The notes beneath the pieces are model-generated. The model was not told where the DNA came from. It saw only the letters and a program-made list of their open reading frames with translations, and made no database searches. From Variovorax flavidus (GTDB taxonomy: Bacteria > Pseudomonadota > Gammaproteobacteria > Burkholderiales > Burkholderiaceae_C), in NCBI RefSeq assembly GCF_030317145.1, contig NZ_JASZYE010000001.1, positions 186,001 to 250,000 on the forward strand: 64,000 nucleotides of DNA, in the 5' to 3' direction. This document shows, piece by piece, positions 29,280 to 38,400 of the stretch; within the stretch, counting starts at the first letter, position 1; every line of letters begins with the position of its first letter. A program made the position numbers and the translations under genes.

Positions 29280-30314
29280 GTGATCACCCTGGCAGTCTCC
29301 CCATGGCTCTTTCCCCCTGCGGGAGAGGACTGGAGCTGGGTTGGGGGCTCGCCAGCCTTGGCGTCCATCGCAGCCCTCTGGCTCGCCCTGGCCCTCGACC
29401 ATTGGTGGGGCGAACCTGTCGCACGATGGCATCCCGTCGTGTGGTTCGGCCGCTACCTGGGATGGGCCGGCCGACGCATCGCGCCGCCCCCGGTCGCCGG
29501 CGCGACCCGTGATCTCTCTCGTTTTACCGCTGGCACTGTCGCCTGGTGTGCGGGTGCCATCGTGGTGATGATCGTGGCCTGGAGCCTGGCCGCCGGTCTA
29601 CGGCACCTGCCCGAGTGGGCTGCTGCCTTGTTGACAGGCATCGCGCTCAAGCCGTTGCTGGCCTGGCGCATGCTGCGCGATGAAGTGCTCGCGGTCGAAA
29701 ATGCGCTCGGCCATTCGCTTGACGCCGGCCGCGCGCAACTCGCAAGGCTTGTCAGCCGCGACGTCAGCAAGTTGAGCGCCAGCGAGGTTCGCGAGAGCGC
29801 CATCGAATCGCTGGCCGAGAACCTCAACGATTCGCTGGTTGCGCCGGTCTTCTGGTTCGTGCTCGTCGGACTGCCGGGCGCAGCGGTGTATCGCTTCGCC
29901 AATACGGCCGATGCGATGTGGGGCTATCGCGGCGAACGTGAGGGCCGAGTGTGGGAGTGGGCCGGCAAATGGGCTGCGCGGGCCGACGACGTGCTCTCCT
30001 GGCTTCCGGCCCGTCTCACGGCGCTGCTGCTTCTGGGCTGCTCTTTCTTCTCCTGCACGAGAAAGGGAGCGCGTGAGGTCCGTTCGGAGGCGCGAAAAAC
30101 CCCGTCCCCCAACAGCGGTTGGCCGATGGCCGCGATGGCCCTGTCGCTGGGCGTGCGGCTCGCAAAGCCGGGTGTCTACGCATTGAATCCGGCGGGACGC
30201 CCGCCGTCCACGCCGGACACACTGCGCGCAGTGGCATTGGGGAATCGAATGGTCATAGCGGCCGCGCTTTGCGCCACACTTGCGCTCGGCTCCATGGCAT
30301 GGGGATCGCGATGA
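29280..30314 (+). CDS. cobD: Adenosylcobinamide-phosphate synthase (CobD/CbiB)
   Basis: Membrane enzyme joining an aminopropanol phosphate to adenosylcobyric acid. Core phrases DHWWGEPVARWHPVVWFGRYLG, LSASEVRESAIESLAENLNDSLVAPVFW, FANTADAMWGYR and RKTPSPNSGWPMAAMALSLGVRL are typical. Two oddities: the first 26 codons from the GTG start lie in a repeat-like, GC-skewed stretch without a clear ribosome site, so a TTG at 29358 giving MASIAALWLAL fits the family better. An extra hairpin-forming insert (about 30039-30072, CSFFSCTRKGAREV) also breaks the usual spacing. The stop overlaps cobC (ATGA). Confidence 0.92.
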   Translation: MITLAVSPWLFPPAGEDWSWVGGSPALASIAALWLALALDHWWGEPVARWHPVVWFGRYLGWAGRRIAPPPVAGATRDLSRFTAGTVAWCAGAIVVMIVAWSLAAGLRHLPEWAAALLTGIALKPLLAWRMLRDEVLAVENALGHSLDAGRAQLARLVSRDVSKLSASEVRESAIESLAENLNDSLVAPVFWFVLVGLPGAAVYRFANTADAMWGYRGEREGRVWEWAGKWAARADDVLSWLPARLTALLLLGCSFFSCTRKGAREVRSEARKTPSPNSGWPMAAMALSLGVRLAKPGVYALNPAGRPPSTPDTLRAVALGNRMVIAAALCATLALGSMAWGSR

Positions 30315-31312
30315 CTTCATCCCACATCTTCGAGTCTCTGCATGGCGGCACCGATGCCCAAGGTGCAGCGCCGCACGATTTCTCCACCAATGCCAATGCC
30401 TGCGGTCCTCGCCCCGCGACGCGGCTGGCACTCGAACGCGTGGACGTCGGACGCTACCCCGATCCGCTCTACACCACTTTGCGTGAACGGCTCGCTAGTT
30501 TTCACCAGGTCGACGTCCGGCGAATCGTGATCGCCGCGAGCGCCAGCGAGTTCATCGGCCGCATCACGGCGGCCGTGGCGCAGGGCGACAGCCGGCGCGT
30601 CTGGGTGCCCCGGCATTGCTACGGCGACTACCTGCGCGCCGCAAGCGCATGGCGCTTCGAGCCGGAGCCCGAGGTGAGTGCTGCGGATCTGGTGTGGTGC
30701 TGCGATCCGTCCAGCCCGCTCGGCCAGCCGGGTGAACGCGCGGATGTGGTGACGCAGTTGCGCGCTGAGGCGACGTGCGTGGTGGACCTGGCCTACGAGC
30801 CGCTGCGCCTGCAAGGGGCATTGGCTTTGGGGCGAGACCAACTGGACCGCATCTGGCAGCTCTGGACCCCCAACAAGGCCCTCGGCCTCACGGGTATCCG
30901 CGCCGCCTACGCCATTGCGCCGCTCGATGCCCCGGACATGGCGAGTCGCCTCGAACGTCTGGCACCTTCCTGGCCCTTGGGCGCGCATGGCGTTGCCCTG
31001 CTCGAATCGTGGACCGGCGAGAGCGCTCAGAAATGGCTTGGCAAGAGCCGGGTCAAGCTCAAGGCCTGGAAGGCGGAGCAACGCGCGATGTGCGAATCGC
31101 TCGGATGGGTGTGTGAGTCCAGCGTCGCGAACTACTTTTGCGCGAAACCGGACTTGCCGTATTCAGGGGCACGCGTCTCCGAGCTCAGGGCGGAGGGCAT
31201 CAAGCTGCGCGATACAGCTTCGTTCGGCATTCCCGGGCATGTGAGGTTGGGGGTGCTGCCGCCCGCCAGCCAGGCCGCGCTGCAACGGGCATGGATCGCG
31301 TCGCGACCCTGA
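30311..31312 (+). CDS. cobC: Threonine-phosphate decarboxylase-like PLP enzyme (CobC)
   Basis: PLP-dependent fold-type I protein of 333 residues that makes (R)-1-amino-2-propanol phosphate from L-threonine phosphate for the nucleotide loop. The opening LHGGTDAQGAAPHDFSTNANACGP is the family start. The PLP lysine is in WTPNKALGLTGIRAAYA (about residue 195), and WCCDPSSPLGQPG replaces the usual NPNNPTG-like segment. Starts by ATGA overlap with cobD; last cobalamin gene of this operon. An earlier in-frame ATG at 30299 is possible. Confidence 0.92.
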   Translation: MTSSHIFESLHGGTDAQGAAPHDFSTNANACGPRPATRLALERVDVGRYPDPLYTTLRERLASFHQVDVRRIVIAASASEFIGRITAAVAQGDSRRVWVPRHCYGDYLRAASAWRFEPEPEVSAADLVWCCDPSSPLGQPGERADVVTQLRAEATCVVDLAYEPLRLQGALALGRDQLDRIWQLWTPNKALGLTGIRAAYAIAPLDAPDMASRLERLAPSWPLGAHGVALLESWTGESAQKWLGKSRVKLKAWKAEQRAMCESLGWVCESSVANYFCAKPDLPYSGARVSELRAEGIKLRDTASFGIPGHVRLGVLPPASQAALQRAWIASRP

Positions 31313-31317
31313 TCCGG

Positions 31318-31554
31318 TCACCAGCCGGACTGCTGTTGCCGGCCACCCTTGATGTTTCCGGCGATACCGCCGGCGATGCCGCCGATCGCGGCACCGGTCC
31401 ACGCGTCGCCCCCGGCGATGGCCGCGATGCCAGCGCCACCCAAGGCCCCCATGCCGGCGCCGCTCATCGTCCCCTGCTGCCGCGGGGTCATGTCCGTGCA
31501 GGCGGCCAGGAGCGCCAAGGCCGCAACCGTCAGCGTCGATGCAAGTCGTTTCAT
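31318..31554 (-). CDS. Small glycine-zipper lipoprotein
   Basis: A 78-residue protein with a lipoprotein signal (LALLAAC; the cysteine is near residue 19) and a long glycine-zipper segment (GAGMGALGGAGIAAIAGG and AAIGGIAGGIAGNIKGG), like SlyB/YMGG-type outer-membrane lipoproteins. Function unknown; such proteins affect envelope integrity. I chose the ATG at 31554. It converges with cobC (5 bases between stops) and follows another envelope protein gene by 11 bases. Confidence 0.82.
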   Translation of the reverse strand: MKRLASTLTVAALALLAACTDMTPRQQGTMSGAGMGALGGAGIAAIAGGDAWTGAAIGGIAGGIAGNIKGGRQQQSGW

Positions 31555-31565
31555 CGTTGGCTCCG

Positions 31566-31943
31566 TCACTTCTTCAGGCCGGGAACGGCCATTTCAAACC
31601 AGATGATGTCGAGCACCGGCCGCTTGAGCTTGGTGGGGTTGGCTGCGTACCAGCGGTCGAGGTTTTCGCGCACGCCGTCCAGCGTCTGGCCCTGCATGCC
31701 CTTGGCGAGGCGCGGGATGAAGCTCTGCGCATCGGTGGGCGGATTGGCCCCGTGATAGGCGGTCTGGACCTGGACCATGTTGGCAAGGCCGACGAGGTAC
31801 GCCTTCTTGACGGCGTCGCTCGATTGCGTCCATTGCTCGCCGGTGACCATCTGGACGTCGGCCGCGCGGACCGGTGCAGCCGCCATCGCCAGCGCCATGC
31901 ATGTCACGGCCACGGCCGTGCGCAACTGAAGTTTCATGTTCAT
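31566..31943 (-). CDS. Small secreted hypothetical protein
   Basis: A 125-residue protein with a Sec signal peptide (about 1-28, ending APVRA). The mature part, with QWTQSSDAVKKAYLVGLANMVQVQ and RLAKGMQGQTLDGVRENLDRWYAANP, is helical and soluble. I do not recognise a named family. The ATG at 31943 is preceded by TTGGAGAG, a good ribosome site. Probably co-transcribed with the glycine-zipper lipoprotein. Confidence 0.75.
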   Translation of the reverse strand: MNMKLQLRTAVAVTCMALAMAAAPVRAADVQMVTGEQWTQSSDAVKKAYLVGLANMVQVQTAYHGANPPTDAQSFIPRLAKGMQGQTLDGVRENLDRWYAANPTKLKRPVLDIIWFEMAVPGLKK

Positions 31944-32038
31944 CGAACTCTCCAATCGAACTACGTACGTTGCATATTGCGCTTGGGCGCGGACGGATGT
32001 CAAACGTGTCGAAGAGCACGGCCAAGGCCCGCGCGCCG

Positions 32039-32953
32039 TCAGATCCGCTGCAATTGCGGGTGCTTCGCGAACAGGTCCGCTGCCCAGTCGACGAACGCCC
32101 GGACCTTGGCGCTCAGATGGCGGTTGGGCGGATACACGACGTGCACGGGCAGGGGCGGCCGCTTCCAGTCCGGCAGGATCTCGATGAGCTCGCCGCTGGC
32201 GATGTAGGGCTCCGCCATATAAGTAATCACCTGCGACAGGCCGAAACCACCCAGCACTGCGGTCATGTGGGCGTTGCTGTCGTTGACCGCTACGCGATAG
32301 GGTCCGGCGATCTCGAACTGTTCGTCGCCGCGATGGAATTCATGCGGGTACACGCGGCGCGTGCTGCCCGAGAAGAAGCTCACCACCAGGTGGCGCTTCT
32401 CGATGTCCGTCGGATGCTGCGGTGCACCGTAGCGCTTGAGGTAGGCCGGCGACGCCACGGTCATCCAGGGCAGATTGCCGATCCGGCGAGCCACCAGCGA
32501 CTGATCGGCCAGCTCGCCGCCACGGATCACGCAGTCGACGTTGTCTGTGATCAGGTCGACCGCGCGGTCGCTCACGCCCACATCGACCTGGATGTCGGGG
32601 TAGCGATCGCAGAAGGTCGACAGGGCAGGGAGGATGACCAGCCTCGCCATCGACGACCCCACGTCGATGCGCAACCGGCCCGTGGGATTGGCCTGCGCAT
32701 TGGTCATGCTGGCCTCGATGTCGTCGAAGTCGTTCAACAGGCGCGCGGTGCGCTCGAAGTACGCCGCCCCGTCAGGCGTGACCGTGACTCGGCGCGTGGT
32801 GCGGTTGAGCAACTTCACGTGCAGGCGCGACTCGAGTGCCTGGATCTGCTTGGTGACCGTGCCCTTCGGCAGGCCGAGCGAATCGGCGGCGCGAGTGAAT
32901 GTGCCTGCTTCGACGACGCGGACAAAAATCCGCATGGCCTGGATCTGATCCAT
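32039..32953 (-). CDS. LysR-family transcriptional regulator
   Basis: A 304-residue regulator of the CrgA-like LysR group: DNA-binding domain MDQIQAMRIFVRVVEAGTFTRAADSLGLPKGTVTKQIQALESRL, a long linker helix, then an effector domain with GRLRIDVGSSMARLVILPAL. It is divergent from the hydrolase-fold gene at 33118 (164 bases between starts), which it may control along with the efflux genes beyond. No clear dyad operator stood out in the gap. Confidence 0.93.
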   Translation of the reverse strand: MDQIQAMRIFVRVVEAGTFTRAADSLGLPKGTVTKQIQALESRLHVKLLNRTTRRVTVTPDGAAYFERTARLLNDFDDIEASMTNAQANPTGRLRIDVGSSMARLVILPALSTFCDRYPDIQVDVGVSDRAVDLITDNVDCVIRGGELADQSLVARRIGNLPWMTVASPAYLKRYGAPQHPTDIEKRHLVVSFFSGSTRRVYPHEFHRGDEQFEIAGPYRVAVNDSNAHMTAVLGGFGLSQVITYMAEPYIASGELIEILPDWKRPPLPVHVVYPPNRHLSAKVRAFVDWAADLFAKHPQLQRI

Positions 32954-33117
32954 CTATGCTGCTCCTGGGGTGGCACGGGGCCGGGGGGAGCGGAATTCTC
33001 ACACGGCCCCTTGAGGCGATTGTTAGCCGATTGGAAACAGAGTGAGGTCCGTGGTCTTGTTGAAGCATATCGGCGACGTCTTATATTCAAGCCATCGTTC
33101 TGCCACCGAGGTCGTCC

Positions 33118-33978
33118 ATGCCCACCCGTCCAACCCTGCCAACTGCTGAAGCCTCCGCGGCTCCCGCGCGGGGGGCCGAAACCGACATCCGCATCGACCT
33201 GCCCGACCGGGAGCCAGTGCTGGCACGCCTGTACGGCGAGCGAGTACGGGGCACCACGTCACCGCTGGTGCTGCACTTCCATGGCGGCACCTTCGTGTGT
33301 GGCGACCTGGACAATGGCCGCAACGTGGCCCGGTTGCTTGCCGGTGCGGGGGCGGTGGTCGTCTCGCTGGACTATCCGCTGGCGCCGAAAGCACCGTTTC
33401 CGGAGCCCATCGAAGTCGGCTTTGCGGCGCTCGAATGGGTTTTCAAGCAGCGCATGAAGCTGGCGGGCAGGGGCGCCCAGTTGTTCCTGGCCGGCGAGGA
33501 GGCCGGCGGCAACCTCGCGGCCGCGGTGGCACTGATGGCGCGCGACAGGGCCCATCCGCCACTGGCGGGGCAGATCCTGCTGTCGCCGATGCTCGATCCG
33601 TGCGCAGGCACGCCTTCGCTGCGACAGGCCAAGGGTGATGCCGTGCAGTGCAAGTGGGCGTCGGGCTGGCAGGAATACCTCAGCCGGCCGATGAATGCCA
33701 CGCACCCGTACGCTGTGCCCGGCGGGTCGCTTCGTCTGGCCGAACTGGCGCGAACGCTCGTGCTTGTCGGCAAGGATGACCCGATGCGCGACGAGGCGCT
33801 GAACTTCGCCAAACGGCTGAGCGATGCCGGCATCGCGGTCACCAGCAGCGTGCTGCCCGGCGCTTCGAACTGGCCCGAAGCGCTCTACCGGCCGGACGAT
33901 TCTGGTTGTGCGGCCTGCGAGGCGGTCGTACAGAAGCACTTCCGCGAGTTCTTCAGCGCGGCACCGCCGCCTCACTGA
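33118..33978 (+). CDS. Alpha/beta-hydrolase fold protein lacking nucleophile and histidine
   Basis: A 286-residue protein of the hormone-sensitive-lipase group by its HFHGGTFVCGD oxyanion motif (about residues 58-68) and VSLDYPLAPKAPFP. The usual GDSAGGN elbow reads GEEAGGN: glutamate stands where the catalytic serine should be. The acid KDDPMRDEA is kept, but the usual catalytic histidine region reads PGASNWPEALY with no histidine. It is therefore probably not an esterase; a binding or regulatory role is possible. It is divergent from a LysR gene and upstream of an RND efflux operon. Confidence 0.85.
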   Translation: MPTRPTLPTAEASAAPARGAETDIRIDLPDREPVLARLYGERVRGTTSPLVLHFHGGTFVCGDLDNGRNVARLLAGAGAVVVSLDYPLAPKAPFPEPIEVGFAALEWVFKQRMKLAGRGAQLFLAGEEAGGNLAAAVALMARDRAHPPLAGQILLSPMLDPCAGTPSLRQAKGDAVQCKWASGWQEYLSRPMNATHPYAVPGGSLRLAELARTLVLVGKDDPMRDEALNFAKRLSDAGIAVTSSVLPGASNWPEALYRPDDSGCAACEAVVQKHFREFFSAAPPPH

Positions 33979-33986
33979 GCGGCGAA

Positions 33987-34080
33987 GCACGGCGCCCCGT
34001 GCACTGAAGGATCCCGTCGCGCGGGATCACCCCGAAGGTGAGGTGAATGCACCTCGAACTGCATGGCGGCACGACCGCCG
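33987..34080 (+). promoter_or_regulatory. Run of stem-loops upstream of the efflux operon
   Basis: The 248-base gap before the adaptor gene holds at least three perfect short stems in a row: GCACGG/CCGTGC (33987-34002), GATCCCG/CGGGATC (34010-34028) and GAGGTG/CACCTC (34040-34055), with a further GGCGG/CCGCC pair close by. None is followed by a T run. They could form a structured leader or a poor terminator of the preceding gene. The rest of the gap, to an AAAGGAC ribosome site at about 34213, shows nothing I recognise. Confidence 0.4.
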
Positions 34081-34226
34081 TGCGGGGAAAGCTTTCGCCT
34101 GCGCGACCGCAAATCCGTAGTGCCCCGGCGACGCGCTCCCACCTGATTTCCGTTTTCCCGCTGTCCTGCGCCATCTGCGCGGGAGGGCGTTTTGCATCCC
34201 AAGAGTTACCAAAAGGACGTTTCATC

Positions 34227-35471
34227 ATGACGAATCCCAAGCTTTCCTCCTCGGCCCGCCGCGGCCTCTGGCCTGCGGTGACCGGTGTCACTGCACTGGT
34301 GGCGATCGTCTCTGCGGCTCTGGGCTTCCACAGCTTCAACGCCGAAGCCAACGACGCACCGGCCGTGTCGGCGCCGCGCGCCACGCCCGTCTCGGTTGCC
34401 ACCGTGGCCGCGACCGAAGTCAATACCTGGGACGAGTTCTCGGGTCGCCTCGAAGCCGTCGAACGGGTCGATGTGCGGTCGCGCGTGGCAGGTGCAGTGC
34501 AAGCCGTCCACTTTCGCGAGGGCACCCTGGTGAAGCAGGGCGAGCTCCTGATCACCATCGACCCCGCGCCCTACGCCGCTGAAGTGGAGCGCGCCGAGGC
34601 ACAGGTGGCCTCGGCCCAGGCCAGGGTGTCCTTCACCCGCAGTGAGCACGAACGCGCGCGCCGCCTCTGGGATGAAAAGGCGATCGCCCAGCGCGAACTG
34701 GATGAACGCACCAATGCAGGCCGCGAAGCCGAAGCCAACCTGCGTGCGGCGCAGGCCTCGCTGCAGAGCGCGCGCCTGAACCTGGGCTACACGCAAGTGC
34801 GCGCGCCGGTCGCCGGCCGCATCGGCAAGCTTGAGGTGACAGTCGGCAACCTGGTTGCGGCCGGCCCCGGTGCGCCGGTGCTGACGACCCTGGTGTCCGT
34901 CAGCCCGATCTACGCCAGCTTCGATGCCGACGAGCAGATCGTCGTCCGGGCACTGAAGGACCTGCCCGGCGGTGCGAGCGCACGCACGCGCATCGAGGGC
35001 ATCCCCGTGCAGATGGGCACCGCCGGCATCGACGGCACGCCCTACGAAGGCCGCCTGCAGCTGATCGACAACCAGGTCGACGCCAAGAGCGGCACCGTGC
35101 GCGTGCGCGCAGCCTTCGACAACAAGGACGGGGCGTTGATTCCCGGCCAGTTCGCGCGCATTCGCATGGGCCAGGCGCGCAACGACACGGCGCTGCTGGT
35201 CAACGAACGCGCCGTGGGCACCGACCAGAACAAGAAGTTCGTGATGGTCGTCGGCGAGTACAACAAGGCCGAGTACCGCGAGGTGTCGCTGGGCGCGCCG
35301 GTCAATGGCCTGCGCGTCGTGACCAGAGGCCTGAAGGCCGGCGAACGGGTGGTCGTCAATGGCCTGCAGCACATCCGCCCGGGTGCCCTCGTGGCGCCGC
35401 AGACAGTGACCATGGACGCCAAGGCCGAAGTCCAGCCACCGGCTCAACACGTGGCTGACGCGAAGTCCTGA
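34227..35471 (+). CDS. RND efflux periplasmic adaptor subunit
   Basis: A 414-residue membrane-fusion protein (AcrA/MexE-like). An N-terminal hydrophobic segment (about 13-33, without a lipobox cysteine) anchors or exports it. The lipoyl halves flank a coiled-coil hairpin (SGRLEAVERVDVRSRVAGAVQAVHFREGTLVKQGELL; then AEVERAEAQVASAQARV to LNLGYTQVRAPVAGRIGK), followed by beta-barrel and membrane-proximal domains. First of three genes encoding a complete tripartite pump. Confidence 0.94.
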   Translation: MTNPKLSSSARRGLWPAVTGVTALVAIVSAALGFHSFNAEANDAPAVSAPRATPVSVATVAATEVNTWDEFSGRLEAVERVDVRSRVAGAVQAVHFREGTLVKQGELLITIDPAPYAAEVERAEAQVASAQARVSFTRSEHERARRLWDEKAIAQRELDERTNAGREAEANLRAAQASLQSARLNLGYTQVRAPVAGRIGKLEVTVGNLVAAGPGAPVLTTLVSVSPIYASFDADEQIVVRALKDLPGGASARTRIEGIPVQMGTAGIDGTPYEGRLQLIDNQVDAKSGTVRVRAAFDNKDGALIPGQFARIRMGQARNDTALLVNERAVGTDQNKKFVMVVGEYNKAEYREVSLGAPVNGLRVVTRGLKAGERVVVNGLQHIRPGALVAPQTVTMDAKAEVQPPAQHVADAKS

Positions 35472-35495
35472 TCGCAGGGCTTCCGGAGAATCATC

Positions 35496-38400
35496 ATGAA
35501 TCTATCCAAGTTCTTCATCGACCGGCCGATCTTTGCCGGCGTGCTCTCGCTGCTGATGCTGATCGCGGGGCTGATCGCGCTGCGCGGGCTGCCGATCTCC
35601 GAGTACCCCGAGGTGGTGCCGCCCTCGGTCGTGGTGCGCGCCAACTATCCCGGCGCCAATCCGAAGGTGATTGCCGAGACGGTGGCCACGCCGCTGGAGG
35701 AGTCGATCAACGGCGTCGAAGGCATGCTCTACATGAGCAGCCAGGCGACGACCGACGGGCTGCTCACGCTGACCGTGACCTTCAAGCTCGGCACCGATCC
35801 CGACAAGGCGCAGCAGTTGGTGCAGAACCGCGTTTCTCAAGCCGAGCCGCGCCTGCCCGAGGAAGTCCGCCGCCTCGGCATCACGACCATCAAGAGTTCA
35901 CCCGATCTCACGATGGTGGTTCACCTGCTCTCGCCCAACGGCCGCTACGACATGACCTACCTGCGCAACTACGCGGTGCTCAATGTCAAGGACCGGCTGG
36001 CGCGCGTGCAGGGCGTGGGCGACGTGCAGTTGTTCGGCTCGGGCGACTACTCGATGCGTGTCTGGCTCGATCCGCAGAAGGTCGCGCAGCGCGGCCTCTC
36101 CGCGAGCGACGTGGTGCGCGCCATCCGCGAACAGAACGTGCAGGCAGCCGCCGGCGTGGTCGGCGCATCGCCCGGCCTGCAGGGCGTCGACATGCAGATC
36201 TCGATCAATGCCCAGGGCCGCCTGCAGACCGAGGAAGAGTTCGGCGACATCATCGTCAAGACCGGTGGCGACGGCGCCGTGACGCGGCTGCGCGACGTGG
36301 CGCGGCTCGAACTCGGCGCATCGAGCTATGCGCTGCGCTCGCTGCTCGACAACAAGGACGCGGTGGCGGTGCCGATCTTCGCGGCGCCGGGCTCCAATGC
36401 GATCCAGATCTCGAACGACGTTCGCGCCACCATGGCCGAACTGAAGAAGAACATGCCTGACGGCGTCGACTACAGCATCGTCTACGACCCGACGCAGTTC
36501 GTGCGTGCCTCGATCGAATCCGTGGTGCACACGTTGCTCGAAGCGATCGCGCTCGTCGTGCTGGTCGTGATCCTGTTTCTGCAGACCTGGCGCGCATCGA
36601 TCATCCCGCTGCTCGCGGTTCCCATCTCGGTGATCGGCACCTTCGCGGTGATGCATCTTTTCGGCTTCTCGATCAACGCGCTGAGCCTCTTCGGACTGGT
36701 TCTCGCGATCGGCATCGTGGTGGACGACGCGATCGTGGTGGTCGAGAACGTCGAGCGCAACATCGAGGCTGGCCTGAGTCCGCGCCAGGCGACCTACCGC
36801 GCGATGCGCGAAGTGTCGGGGCCCATCATCGCGATTGCGCTGGTGCTGGTGGCGGTGTTCGTGCCGCTCGCTTTCATCAGCGGCCTCACCGGGCAGTTCT
36901 ACAAGCAGTTCGCATTGACGATCGCGATCTCGACCGTGATCTCGGCCGTCAACTCGCTGACCTTGTCGCCAGCGCTCGCCGCATTGCTGCTGCGCAGCCA
37001 TGACGCGCCCAAGGATGCGCTGACGCGCGGAATGGACCGCGTGTTCGGCGGATTCTTCCGCGGCTTCAACCGCGTCTTTCATCGCGGTGCGGAGGGCTAT
37101 AGCGCCGGTGTGAAAGGTGCCATCTCGCGCAAGGCACTGATGATGGTGATCTACCTCGCGCTGGTGGCCGTGACCTTCGGGCTCTTCAAGGCGGTGCCCG
37201 GCGGCTTCGTCCCGGCGCAGGACAAGCAGTACCTGATCGGCTTTGCGCAACTGCCCGACGGCGCCACGCTCGACCGCACGGAAGAGGTGACCCGCCGCAT
37301 GAACGAAATCGTCATGAAGCAGCCGGGCGTCGAACACGCGATCACTTTCCCGGGCCTGTCGATCAACGGCTTCACCAACAGCTCGAACTCCGGCATCGTC
37401 TTCGTGAGCCTGAAGGACTTCGACGAACGCAAAGCGGCGAACCTCAGCGCAGGAGCGATCGCGGGCCAGCTCAACGGGCAGTTCAGCCAGATCCAGGATG
37501 CCTTCATCGCGATCTTCCCGCCGCCGCCGGTGCAGGGTCTCGGAACGACGGGCGGCTTCAAGCTGCAGCTCGAAGACCGCGGCTCGCTCGGCTACGCGGC
37601 GATGGACAGCGCAGTCAAGGCGTTCATGGCCAAGGCCTACCAGACGCCGGAACTCGCAGGCATGTTCACGAGCTGGCAGGTCAACGTGCCGCAGCTCTAT
37701 GCCGACATCGACCGCACCAAGGCCCGCCAGCTCGGCGTGTCGGTGACGGACGTGTTCGACACCATGCAGATCTACCTCGGCAGCCTCTACGCGAACGACT
37801 TCAACCGCTTCGGCCGCACGTACAGCGTTCGCGTGCAGGCCGACGCGCCGTACCGTGCGCGCGCCGAGGATGTCGGCTTGCTCAAGGTGCGTTCAGCCAG
37901 CGGCGAGATGGTGCCTCTGTCCGCGCTGATGAACATCCAGCCCAGCTATGGGCCGGAGCGTGCGATGCGCTACAACGGCTTCCTCTCGGCCGACATCAAC
38001 GGCGGCCCGGCGCCGGGCTTCTCGTCGGGCCAGGCGCAAGACGCGATCGAGCGCATTGCCGCCGAAACACTGCCCAAGGGCATCAGCTTCGAATGGACGG
38101 AGTTGACCTACCAGGAAATCCTGGCTGGCAACTCGGCGCTGTGGGTGTTCCCGCTCGCCATCCTTCTGGTGTTCCTGGTGCTGGCCGCGCAGTACGAGAG
38201 CCTGACCTTGCCGGTTGCGATCATCCTGATCGTGCCGATGGGATTGCTGGCCGCGATGACGGGCGTGTGGCTGTCCCACGGCGACAACAACGTCTTCACG
38301 CAGATCGGTCTGATGGTGTTGGTGGGGTTGTCGGCGAAGAACGCGATCCTGATCGTGGAGTTCGCGCGCGAGCTGGAGTTCGCCGGTCGAACGCCGATCC

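Noticed and set aside
33118..33978. Calling the hydrolase-fold gene a pseudogene
   Set aside because: The frame is intact with normal codon use and good fold motifs; loss of two catalytic residues alone fits a changed function.
35898..37337. Long histidine- and arginine-rich frame antisense to the RND permease
   Set aside because: Shadow of the conserved permease gene; no start signal or domain.
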